Source: Tepidiformaceae bacterium
GTDB taxonomy: Bacteria > Chloroflexota > Dehalococcoidia > Tepidiformales > Tepidiformaceae
Length of the DNA stretch: 64,000 bases
Assembly (NCBI GenBank): GCA_958295975.1
Contig: OY282446.1
Location: forward strand, 1,775,289 to 1,839,288
Direction: 5' to 3'
How positions within the stretch are numbered: the stretch's first letter is position 1; each line of letters starts with the position of its first letter. A program made the translations under genes and the position numbers. Below the pieces are notes generated by a model. The model ran no database searches. It was not told where the DNA came from and was given only the letters and a program-made list of their open reading frames with translations. Shown here one piece after another: positions 57,270-64,000 of the stretch.

Positions 57270-59717
57270 TCAGGCGGGGACGGGGACTCCCGCGCGCACG
57301 GCGGGCAGCGCCTCGCCGCGGAAGAACCCGACGACCGCGCCGCCCCGCAGCAGGCTCGACACGTAGACCGCGCCCTCGGGCACGCGGTCGGTGATGGTCA
57401 CGGGGGCGCGCAGCGTGCGCTCGCCGTCGCCCAGCTCGACCTCGTCGCCGTCGGCCACGCCGAGCCGCTCCGCGTCCTCCTCGCTCAGCTGGAAGCGGTC
57501 GTAGCGGTGGAGGCGCTCGGCCTCGGGGTGGCGCAGGGCGGCGGCGTCGGCGGCGGTGTACTGGTCGCGCCCGGTGATGAGGCGCAGTCCCTCGCCGGAG
57601 ACGGCGGCGTCCGCCACGGGGACCATCTCGCCACGGCCCGAGGGGGCGACATCGAGCCGCACGCCCTCGCCCACGATGAGGTCGGCGGCGGGCTGGTAGG
57701 CGGGCGTTTCGCACGCGATGGCGGCCAGCGCCGACTCCGGATCGGCGGGAACGTCCACGCCCAGCGCCTCCGCCAGCGCGGAGAGGGCGGCGAAGCAGGG
57801 GACGGCCTCGCCCTCGGGCAGGATGGCCGGTTCGAGGCGCTGCACGCGGAAGTCGCCCTGCGTGTAGGTGCCGCGCGAGGCGTAGGCGCGCCCCTCCGCG
57901 AGCGCGACCGTCGCGCGCTTCGCCGTCTCGTGCGCCACGTTGTCGATGACGACGATGGCGCGCATCCGGTCGAGTGCCGCGGCGGCGTCGGGCAGCCGCA
58001 TGGTGGGGTCGTCGCGCACGACGAGCAGGCCGCTCAGCCCGGCCAGCGGGTCGGCGCTCCCCTCCACGGCCACGCCCGCATCGAGCAGGCCGTGCGCGTT
58101 CACCTCCGGGGGCGCGACGACGAGGTGGTCGGAGGCGGCCCCGCCGTGGAGCGCGACGGCGAGGTTGGCCGCCCCGCCCGCCATGGCCCCCGCGATGGCG
58201 GGCGACACGGGGTTCGGCGCGCACACGACGATGGCCCCTTCGGAATCGCGCAGCAGCGCCGCCGCTTCGGCGATGGCGTCGCTGGCGGGCGCTTCCCCGG
58301 CGACGGCGGCGGCGAGCGCGGCGGCGGCCTGCCCCTCTTCCCCGGCGGGCGGGCGGATCCAGCTGGCGGCGAAATCGACGAGCTCGCTCCGCAGCGCGCC
58401 GATCACCACCAGCGCCGCGCGCTCGCGCGCGACCGCGTCCTTGATGCGCACGCTGAGCACGTTGTGGCTCTCCTCGAGGTCGTCGGCGACCACCACGATG
58501 GCCTTCGCCGCGGGGATGCGCGTCATGTCGGTGGCCATGCGCCAGGTTCCGAGGCGCGCCTCCAGCGCTTCCTTCGCGGCGCGCATGACCGGCCCGAGGG
58601 GGCTGTCGGCGGCGGTTCCGAAGGCCTCGCGGGCGATGAGGCGCGCGAGCAGGGCCTCCTCGTTCGTCACGGTTCCGCCCGCGAGCACGCCCACGGGGCC
58701 GGAGGCGGCGGCCTCGCGCAGGGCGCGGGCGGCCTCGGCGGCGGCTTCCGCCAGCGGGGCCGGGGCCTGGATCGCGCCGCGCCGCACGAGGTGGCGCGAG
58801 AGCCGTTCGCGCGGCTTCAGCGAGTCGTAGTGGTAGCGCCCGCGCACGCAGATCTGGTCGCCGGAGAAGGGGTTGCCGGGCCCCGGGCGCACGATCACGC
58901 CGCGCCCCTCGCGCGAGCCCAGCCGCAGGCTGCAGCCCACCGCGCAGGAATCGCACGTCGTCGTCGTCCACGCGTCCGGCTTGGCCACCCACTTGTTGGG
59001 GTGCTCCATGAGCGCCGCCGTGGGGCAGACGTCGATGCAGGCCCCGCTGAAGTCGCAGTTGCTCTCGTCGATGGGGCCGCCCGCGCCGAAGGCGATCTGC
59101 AGGTCGAAGCCGCGCCCGCCCAGCGTGATCGCGCTCGTGTGCCGCTTCTCCTCGCAGACGCGCTGGCAGCGCGTGCAGACGATGCACATCTGCGGGTCGA
59201 ACTCCATGTACGGATTGGCGCGGTCGGCGGGCGGCTGCGGCGCCTGGTAGAAGGTGCGCTCCTCGCCCACCCACGGCTCGTAGCCCGACATGCCCACCAT
59301 CTCGCAGGTGGCCTGCAGCTCGCAGCGGTAGTTCTTCGAGCAGGTGAGGCAGCGGTGCGTGACCACGTCGTCGCGCAGGCAGATGTCGCCCGGATGGCAG
59401 TGCTCGCGGCGGTGGCAGGTGAGGCACCGCTCGCTGTGGTTGGAGATGAGCACGGAGAGGACCGCGCGCCGCGCCTCCATCACCTCCTCCGTGTCGGTGC
59501 GCACCGTCATCCCCTCCTGCACGACGCTCGTGCAGGCCAGCTGCAGCCCCGGCGGCCCCTCGATGTCGACCAGACAGGTGCGGCAGCCCGCGTACGGCTT
59601 GAGGCCGTCCACGTAGCAGAGGTTCGACATGTAGACGCCGTTGTCCTTCAGCGTCTCCACGAGGGGCGCGCCCTCGGCCGCCTCGATGGGGCGGCCGTTC
59701 GCGGTGATCGTCGCCAT
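57270..59717 (-). CDS. NuoG-like iron-sulfur protein with molybdopterin-oxidoreductase-type domain
   Basis: An 815-residue protein related to NADH dehydrogenase subunit G and formate dehydrogenase. [2Fe-2S] ligands C34, C45, C48 and C62. A His/Cys cluster H94-C98-C101-C107, with a second copy of that motif at H121-C123-C126-C132 (LTCSKNYRCELQATC). A double [4Fe-4S] region: C178-C181-C184-C188 and C221-C227-C231. CDSCAVGC (from about 254) and a degenerate molybdopterin domain follow, with a C-terminal MopB-type barrel. Coupled to a NuoI-like ferredoxin; no other complex I genes are near. Confidence 0.85.
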   Translation of the reverse strand: MATITANGRPIEAAEGAPLVETLKDNGVYMSNLCYVDGLKPYAGCRTCLVDIEGPPGLQLACTSVVQEGMTVRTDTEEVMEARRAVLSVLISNHSERCLTCHRREHCHPGDICLRDDVVTHRCLTCSKNYRCELQATCEMVGMSGYEPWVGEERTFYQAPQPPADRANPYMEFDPQMCIVCTRCQRVCEEKRHTSAITLGGRGFDLQIAFGAGGPIDESNCDFSGACIDVCPTAALMEHPNKWVAKPDAWTTTTCDSCAVGCSLRLGSREGRGVIVRPGPGNPFSGDQICVRGRYHYDSLKPRERLSRHLVRRGAIQAPAPLAEAAAEAARALREAAASGPVGVLAGGTVTNEEALLARLIAREAFGTAADSPLGPVMRAAKEALEARLGTWRMATDMTRIPAAKAIVVVADDLEESHNVLSVRIKDAVARERAALVVIGALRSELVDFAASWIRPPAGEEGQAAAALAAAVAGEAPASDAIAEAAALLRDSEGAIVVCAPNPVSPAIAGAMAGGAANLAVALHGGAASDHLVVAPPEVNAHGLLDAGVAVEGSADPLAGLSGLLVVRDDPTMRLPDAAAALDRMRAIVVIDNVAHETAKRATVALAEGRAYASRGTYTQGDFRVQRLEPAILPEGEAVPCFAALSALAEALGVDVPADPESALAAIACETPAYQPAADLIVGEGVRLDVAPSGRGEMVPVADAAVSGEGLRLITGRDQYTAADAAALRHPEAERLHRYDRFQLSEEDAERLGVADGDEVELGDGERTLRAPVTITDRVPEGAVYVSSLLRGGAVVGFFRGEALPAVRAGVPVPA

Positions 59718-59723
59718 CGCCGC

Positions 59724-60197
59724 CTACAGCCGGTGGAAGTCGGCGTCGGGCGCGGGCGCCTTCATGCCGTTCGGGTAGGTGTTGTCGTTGCGCTCGAGGA
59801 AGGCGCCCGCCATGCGGCTGAGGGCGTGCTTGTCGCGGTACATCTCGTCGAAATCGGTGACCGCGTCGTCCAGCGGCCCGCCCGGCTGGATGGCCTCGTA
59901 GGGGCAGGCCTCCGTGCACAGCCCGCAGTACATGCAGATGCGGAAATCGATCTCGTAGCGGTCGATGTTGCGGCGGCCCTCCGCGTCCTGGCTGGTGGCC
60001 ACGAGGATGCAGCCGTCCGGGCAGGCCTGCGCGCAGGTGCTGCAGCCCGTGCAGCGCTCCTCGAACCAGAGCAGGTTCGTGCGCGCGTTCACGGGCACCG
60101 GCCGCGTGACCTCGGGATACTCGATCGTGTCCACGGGCCTGAACAGCTGCCGCAACGTGAGCCCCATGCCGCGCGCGATGCCCGTGCCGTAAGCCAT
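59724..60197 (-). CDS. NuoI-like 2[4Fe-4S] ferredoxin
   Basis: A 157-residue electron-transfer protein with two cluster motifs, CTGCSTCAQACPDG (about 49-62) and CMYCGLCTEACPYEA (about 88-102), and an N-terminal LRQLFRPVDTIEYPE stretch as in NuoI. It would pass electrons to or from the NuoG-like protein directly downstream (6-base gap). A GAGGGA site and a TACGAT box (60223-60228) lie upstream. Confidence 0.9.
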   Translation of the reverse strand: MAYGTGIARGMGLTLRQLFRPVDTIEYPEVTRPVPVNARTNLLWFEERCTGCSTCAQACPDGCILVATSQDAEGRRNIDRYEIDFRICMYCGLCTEACPYEAIQPGGPLDDAVTDFDEMYRDKHALSRMAGAFLERNDNTYPNGMKAPAPDADFHRL

Positions 60198-60222
60198 GCG
60201 TCCCTCCCCGGAAAGCGGCCTG

Positions 60223-60228
60223 ATCGTA
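60223..60228 (-). promoter_or_regulatory. -10 box for the NuoI/NuoG-like operon (TACGAT)
   Basis: Minus-strand TACGAT 25 nt before the ATG at 60197, with a GAGGGA ribosome site in between. Confidence 0.4.
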
Positions 60229-60272
60229 GACGCCCCGCCCCGTGCCCGCAATCGCGGACGCGCGCGAGCGGG

Positions 60273-60278
60273 TAGACT
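60273..60278 (+). promoter_or_regulatory. -10 box for the NIPSNAP gene (TAGACT)
   Basis: TAGACT 35 nt before the ATG at 60314, with a GGAGG ribosome site between them. Confidence 0.45.
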
Positions 60279-60313
60279 GCGCCCCGCCAATCCCAACGCC
60301 ACGGAGGCGAACG

Positions 60314-60634
60314 ATGCTCTTCGAGCTGCGTCAGTACCGCATCAAGCCCGGCCGGCAGGCCGACTGGGTGGAATTCATGGAGAACGTGATCATCCCCTTC
60401 CAGGCCTCGAAGGGCATGGTCATCCTCGGCAGCTTCACGGACGAGGCGGACGAGTCGGCCTACTTCTGGATTCGCCGCTTCCGCGACGAGGCCGAGCGCG
60501 AGGCCCAGTACGAGGCCGTCTACCAGAGCGACGAGTGGAAGAACGACATCGGCCCGCGCATCCCCGACATGATGGAGCGCGAGGGCGTCGTCGTGCGCCG
60601 CCTCCAGCCCACGCCCCACTCCGCCCTGCAGTAG
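60314..60634 (+). CDS. NIPSNAP family protein
   Basis: A 106-residue ferredoxin-like dimeric alpha/beta-barrel protein. LFELRQYRIKPGRQADWVEF and FWIRRFRDEAEREAQYEAVY are typical of the family. Small bacterial NIPSNAPs have no settled function. The ATG at 60314 has a GGAGG site; upstream in-frame codons are not supported. Confidence 0.88.
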   Translation: MLFELRQYRIKPGRQADWVEFMENVIIPFQASKGMVILGSFTDEADESAYFWIRRFRDEAEREAQYEAVYQSDEWKNDIGPRIPDMMEREGVVVRRLQPTPHSALQ

Positions 60635-60656
60635 CCGCGGCGCGGCGTAGCGGGCC

Positions 60657-61247
60657 ATGACCTGGGCCTCCGGCGAATTGGTCGGCGCGCTCGCCTTTCT
60701 GCTGCCCGGCTTCGTCGCGGGCGCCATCTACCACGCGCTCACCTCGCACCCGAAGCCGAGCGCCTTCGAGCGCGTCATCCAGGCGCTCATCTTCACCGCC
60801 ATCATCCAGGCGATCGTGACGCCCCTGCCGCCGTCCGTGCGCGTGACGGAGGTGACGCTCGGCGTGGTCTCGTGGGACCCGCTGTGGTCGCTGGGGACCG
60901 CCGCCATCGTCGCGCTCCTCGTCGTCCTCATCGTGAACCACGACCTGGTCCACAGGCCCCTTCGCAAACTGCGCGTCACGCGGGAAACATCGCACTCCTC
61001 CGAGTGGTACTCCGCGTTCGCTCACTACCACTCCCACGTCGTCCTGCATCTGGCTGGTCAGCGCCGCCTCTACGGGTGGCCCGACGAATGGCCCACTGAT
61101 CCGGATCGGGGGCACTTCCGAATCACGCAGGGGGAGTGGCTTACCGATGATGGACGGCAGCCGCTCGATGGAGTGTCCGGCGTCCTGATACCCGTGCGCG
61201 ATGTCGAGATGGTAGAATTCGTGCGTCGCGAAGACGCGGAGGAGTGA
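60657..61247 (+). CDS. DUF6338 family membrane protein
   Basis: A 196-residue protein with two or three N-terminal membrane segments (about 7-27, 42-62, 80-97). LLPGFVAGAIYHALTSHPKPS and FERVIQALIFTAIIQAIV match DUF6338. A cytoplasmic C-terminal domain ends VRDVEMVEFVRREDAEE. Function unknown. Three 25-codon proline-rich genes follow after 3 bases on the same strand, so a shared operon is likely. Confidence 0.82.
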   Translation: MTWASGELVGALAFLLPGFVAGAIYHALTSHPKPSAFERVIQALIFTAIIQAIVTPLPPSVRVTEVTLGVVSWDPLWSLGTAAIVALLVVLIVNHDLVHRPLRKLRVTRETSHSSEWYSAFAHYHSHVVLHLAGQRRLYGWPDEWPTDPDRGHFRITQGEWLTDDGRQPLDGVSGVLIPVRDVEMVEFVRREDAEE

Positions 61248-61250
61248 ATC

Positions 61251-61328
61251 ATGGTCAAAGCGCCGACGCCGCCGCCCAAGGGTCTGAAGAAGCCCCCGCC
61301 GCCGCCGCCTCCCCCGCCCAAGAGGTAG
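61251..61328 (+). CDS. proline-rich microprotein, copy 1 (25 residues)
   Basis: Begins MVKAPTPPPKGLKK and ends with nine prolines then Lys-Arg. Preceded by GGAGTGA, which contains the DUF6338 stop; the ATG is 3 bases after that stop. Highly basic (five Lys/Arg) and unlikely to fold alone. Nine consecutive Pro codons should make translation depend on EF-P. The three copies match better in protein than in codons, which argues for selection on the peptide. Function unknown. Confidence 0.72.
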   Translation: MVKAPTPPPKGLKKPPPPPPPPPKR

Positions 61329-61333
61329 CAGCC

Positions 61334-61411
61334 ATGACGATGGCACCCCGGCCCAAGCCCAAGGGCCTGAAGAAGCCGCCCCCGCCCCCTCCGCCGCCCC
61401 CCAAGAGGTAG
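61334..61411 (+). CDS. proline-rich microprotein, copy 2 (25 residues)
   Basis: Begins MTMAPRPKPKGLKK and ends with nine prolines then Lys-Arg, the same length as copies 1 and 3. AGAGG overlapping the end of copy 1 acts as ribosome site; the gap is 5 bases. The proline codons are arranged differently from copy 1 (CCG/CCC/CCT in another order) while the peptide stays P9-K-R. Confidence 0.72.
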   Translation: MTMAPRPKPKGLKKPPPPPPPPPKR

Positions 61412-61416
61412 CAGTC

Positions 61417-61494
61417 ATGGTCAAGGCTCCGACGTTTCCGCCCAAGGATATGGTGAAGCCCCCGCCGCCGCCGCCTCCCCCACCCAAGCGGTAG
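61417..61494 (+). CDS. proline-rich microprotein, copy 3 (25 residues)
   Basis: Begins MVKAPTFPPKDMVK and ends with nine prolines then Lys-Arg. Starts exactly 83 bases after copy 2, which starts 83 bases after copy 1. Ribosome site AGAGG in the end of copy 2. Compared with copy 1 it differs in the middle (FPPKDMV for PPPKGLK) and by silent Pro changes. It lies 43 bases from the convergent sacsin-like gene. Confidence 0.72.
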   Translation: MVKAPTFPPKDMVKPPPPPPPPPKR

Positions 61495-61537
61495 CGGGCG
61501 CGTCAGCAGCAGGATGGCCGCGATGCGCCGCGCCGTG

Positions 61538-64000
61538 TCAATCTTTCAGGGCCACATCGCGCCAACCGCGGTCGAACGTGAAGGTGCGTGCCATCCCCGC
61601 AGGATCCTGAATCTTGAGGATGCGAGCCTGATCCGCGTCTCCGGCGTGCTCCACCACGTAGAGCCAGAAGGCGGCGCCCTTCTCGCGGGCGAAGTCAAAC
61701 TGCGTGCGCGACACCCTCACCGGACTATCATCCAGGCTGCTGCTGAGAGCTTTCACCTCGCACCACTCGGTCACCTCGCCGTTCTCATCGAGCTGGTAGA
61801 GGTCGTGACCGGGAGTGTTCGGCTCCGCGATGATCCAGTTCGGCTCCTGTTCCCGGATCAACTTCACGGCCATCCGCTCAAGGTCCAGCCGACGCTGACG
61901 CTCGGCATCGCTCGGCTCGGAATCGCGCTCCCCCGGATGGACCTGGACATAGGAGATGAACCCTTCGCTCTGTGCGCGGGGCTGCCCGGGACTGTGCGCC
62001 CTCTGGCCCCCCGGGGAGGATCCAGAGCGCCGTTCGCTGTTCCCTGCGGTGGCCTCTTTCCCGGGGATATGCCTGTATGGGCGACGCTCTCGCCCTGGCA
62101 TATCTTCGGGAGGGTGCGTGGTTGGGATCGGGGGAGTGGATCGGGGCAGGATCTTCATCAGCTCCTCCATGTTGGTGATGCCGCGAGCTTTCAGGTGATC
62201 AAGCACCTCTGGATCGAACCCTGCCTTCTCCGCCAGCTCGGCGATGATCGGGAGCTTGAAGCCGATCATCTCCTGAATTTCAGGATGCGGAGTCCACCCA
62301 AGATCGTCGAACACCACTTCCGAGGGATGGTGCAAGGCTCCATCTGCTCCGATGATCCATGGCGTCTCTTGGAGACGCTCGATAAACGAAGCATTAAATC
62401 TGGCGGTATGGAGACCGTAGTGTTGCCACTGGTAAATTCCATAAAAGGCGTTACTATTCGTTGCCCAGAGGTCATGGAGAAGATTCCACAAGGACTCTGA
62501 TTTTTCCTTGATGGATTCGATAGAGCAGTGTGGAAGAATTTCCAAAACAGAATCAAGATGCGGTATTCTTCGATCTTCCAAGAATTCCTCCCGGTAAGAA
62601 GTAATCTGGGTGTGACCTGATGTCATACGAATTTCCCTCTTTTTCTTCGCGCTAAATTTAGGCGTGAAAGAGACAGGATGAAGCGCCAACATGATACCAC
62701 ATTCCTCCAACATGGTCTCATAAGAATGCTCCACATCGGAGAGTATGAAACCAAGGTCGGCAAGAAATATCCCGGGAACTTCAGTGAAGATCTTCTGAAT
62801 GTCTTTTTTCGGCCAGTAAGCGGTCTGGGGTGTGACCATATGGAGCGTTCGTTCGCAGGCATCAATTGCTCGAACGAATGCAGTGTTCTGAAGGACGGAG
62901 ACAAGCTCTGATCGTCTTCGCCGGGAGTCCGTCTTGAAAGCGGAGATGATACGCTGAATTTCCCTTGCATACTCTGCGGATTCTGGCACATAATGACCAT
63001 CTTGGTATTTGGGGATGATATGTTGTATAACGTCGTCGATTTCGTCGACCTCGTGAATACCAAGTTCCTTGAGAAATGCGACTGCATCCTCATCTGTGCA
63101 GACGTTCGCATGGACGGTTGGGAAATCGGTAGGCTGTCCTCCGGGCAGGTATGCCGAAGGGAACCCGTCGGCACGGCGGGCCTGGACGTGTCGCCCGTCG
63201 GCCAGTCGGACTAGAGGCGCATTGGCCAGATCGGCTCTTGCAAAGCGCCGCCCGGAGAGAAAAGCGTACAGGCTCTGAATCCACTCATCCGGTTGCTGCT
63301 CAAGGAAGGTCTCCGTGAGGCTCCGCAGGAGGCGAGGAGGATCCATGATAGTGAGTTCACAGACATCCGTGAGAAAGGCATAGAGATTTCTGGTGTTGTA
63401 TAGTCCGATAGCATCGCTCATCCAGAACTGGGGCGTCCCGTTCCCAATGATAGAGGTAAGCTGTGCAGGATCAAGGAAATCGCGAATATCTTCGGTACCC
63501 AGTTTTCCAGTCTCCACAGAGACATAACCACCATTCTGTTTCGGAAGGACGCTGTCATCACGGACAATTTTCTGGGCATATCTTGTGATTGGATCAAATA
63601 GCGACGATTTCCTTGGCCACCTCTGACGAGTGTCTAGCGGAAGGCTGTTCAGAGTATCAGCAGTGAGGAGATCGCGATCACGCAACCACAGAATGGATTC
63701 CCTGAGGAGACGGGCCGTCTGGTTGACGAGATATCCATTCCACCGGTCATCGGAAGGAATGTTATCACGGCTTGGTGTTGTTCGGTAGGGGCCCTGGATG
63801 AGAAAGTTAAGACTGGTAGGGATAGTCGGGAAAAAAGCGAATAGGCGAGCATCAATTTCATTGACAGATATCGAAAATTGATTCATGTTTTCATCCATTT
63901 CCAGCATGTAGGCAATCTGAACATACCCATGTTTTCTTCCAATACGGTCCACTGGTCGGGAGAAAACTAGCCAATCTTCAGTCTCTGTGTCAGTGGCACA
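61538..64000 (-). CDS. sacsin-like (GHKL) protein with C-terminal DUF3883 domain, 5' end beyond window
   Basis: At least 820 residues; the frame stays open to the right edge, so the N-terminal ATP-binding part is missing. The visible start (EDWLVFSRPV, then LFAFFPTIPTSLNFLIQGPYR) is the region after the GHKL-type ATPase in sacsin-like bacterial proteins. A long AT-rich middle follows. A low-complexity linker separates it from a DUF3883 domain near the C-terminus (about 120 residues: MAVKLIREQEPNWIIAEPN, YQLDENGEVTEWCEVKAL, RVSRTQFDFAREKGAAFWLY). DUF3883 resembles a PD-(D/E)XK nuclease and is common in defence genes; activity not shown. The AT-rich composition suggests transfer. Confidence 0.8.
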   Translation of the reverse strand, partial: CATDTETEDWLVFSRPVDRIGRKHGYVQIAYMLEMDENMNQFSISVNEIDARLFAFFPTIPTSLNFLIQGPYRTTPSRDNIPSDDRWNGYLVNQTARLLRESILWLRDRDLLTADTLNSLPLDTRQRWPRKSSLFDPITRYAQKIVRDDSVLPKQNGGYVSVETGKLGTEDIRDFLDPAQLTSIIGNGTPQFWMSDAIGLYNTRNLYAFLTDVCELTIMDPPRLLRSLTETFLEQQPDEWIQSLYAFLSGRRFARADLANAPLVRLADGRHVQARRADGFPSAYLPGGQPTDFPTVHANVCTDEDAVAFLKELGIHEVDEIDDVIQHIIPKYQDGHYVPESAEYAREIQRIISAFKTDSRRRRSELVSVLQNTAFVRAIDACERTLHMVTPQTAYWPKKDIQKIFTEVPGIFLADLGFILSDVEHSYETMLEECGIMLALHPVSFTPKFSAKKKREIRMTSGHTQITSYREEFLEDRRIPHLDSVLEILPHCSIESIKEKSESLWNLLHDLWATNSNAFYGIYQWQHYGLHTARFNASFIERLQETPWIIGADGALHHPSEVVFDDLGWTPHPEIQEMIGFKLPIIAELAEKAGFDPEVLDHLKARGITNMEELMKILPRSTPPIPTTHPPEDMPGRERRPYRHIPGKEATAGNSERRSGSSPGGQRAHSPGQPRAQSEGFISYVQVHPGERDSEPSDAERQRRLDLERMAVKLIREQEPNWIIAEPNTPGHDLYQLDENGEVTEWCEVKALSSSLDDSPVRVSRTQFDFAREKGAAFWLYVVEHAGDADQARILKIQDPAGMARTFTFDRGWRDVALKD

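Larger units (their letters stand above)
61251..61494 (+). repeat. three-copy tandem array, 83-bp period
   Basis: The three microgenes and their spacers (TAGCAGCC, TAGCAGTC) form a direct tandem repeat with an exact 83-bp period over 244 bases. Confidence 0.9.

Noticed and set aside
61070-61487. Glycine-rich frames on the minus strand opposite the microgene array
   Set aside because: They are the reverse complement of the poly-proline codons (Gly runs); no ribosome sites, and the plus-strand frames have exact length and spacing.

Overview
The window is one chromosomal contig of a GC-rich bacterium (roughly 70% G+C by eye) with tightly packed genes. Neighbouring genes often overlap by 4 bases (GTGA/ATGA) and GTG starts are common. 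The gene set suggests Chloroflexota, probably a peptidoglycan-containing Dehalococcoidia/SAR202-like lineage: DUF3090, a duplicated His/Cys cluster motif in a NuoG-like protein, a split B12-dependent methylmalonyl-CoA mutase, LLM flavin enzymes, PhyH and NIPSNAP proteins, and an MreBCD-PBP2-RodA operon. This is inference from gene content; a GC-rich actinobacterial relative is not excluded.

Layout. 1-4.2 kb: histidine genes hisH-hisA-hisF and hisI (minus), split by a plus-strand secreted leucine-rich-repeat protein with a duplicated module. 4.3-7.6 kb: a defence-type island with an AT-rich ATPase-TOPRIM gene and an HNH endonuclease/DNA methyltransferase pair. 7.7-16.4 kb: ligA (with an extra HhH segment), a methyltransferase and the rod-shape operon mreB-mreC-mreD-mrdA-rodA. 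16.4-18.9 kb: a cyclase-family hydrolase, a 12-unit heptad repeat, three tRNA genes (Gln, Leu, Gly) and a DUF4268 nuclease-like gene lying between two of the tRNAs. 18.9-38.7 kb: mostly metabolic and stress genes (QueD-like, phosphotransferase, gamma-glutamyltransferase, peroxiredoxin, thioredoxin/UGSC-like fusion, secreted protease, rhodanese, peptidases, molybdopterin protein, epoxide hydrolase-like, PhyH) with a methyltransferase-HNH fusion and several AT-richer genes of unknown role. 38.7-40.2 kb: a HigBA toxin-antitoxin pair, a small unknown gene and an AT-richer leader with a minus-strand terminator.

40.2-47.8 kb: a propionate/methylmalonyl-CoA operon (mutase large subunit, DinB-like, double-VOC epimerase, B12 subunit, MeaB), then a DUF2344 gene, histidine phosphatase, FtsB/DivIC-like protein and tilS. 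47.8-53.1 kb (minus): LLM oxidoreductase, inositol-phosphatase-like, glycosyltransferase, and an Fe(III)-type ABC permease and ATPase. 53.2-60.2 kb: an inositol-phosphate cytidylyltransferase-like gene, a zinc dehydrogenase, a DUF418 protein, a hydroxyacid dehydrogenase, and NuoG-like plus NuoI-like proteins. 60.3-64.0 kb: NIPSNAP, a DUF6338 membrane protein followed by three tandem 25-codon proline-rich microgenes with an exact 83-bp period, and a sacsin-like/DUF3883 gene that runs off the right edge.

Two signals stand out. The first is the triplet of microgenes, each ending in nine prolines plus Lys-Arg. The second is a genome-wide TAnnnT element that sits either 6-8 nt before a start codon (consistent with leaderless mRNAs) or about 22-35 nt before one, usually with a Shine-Dalgarno sequence.
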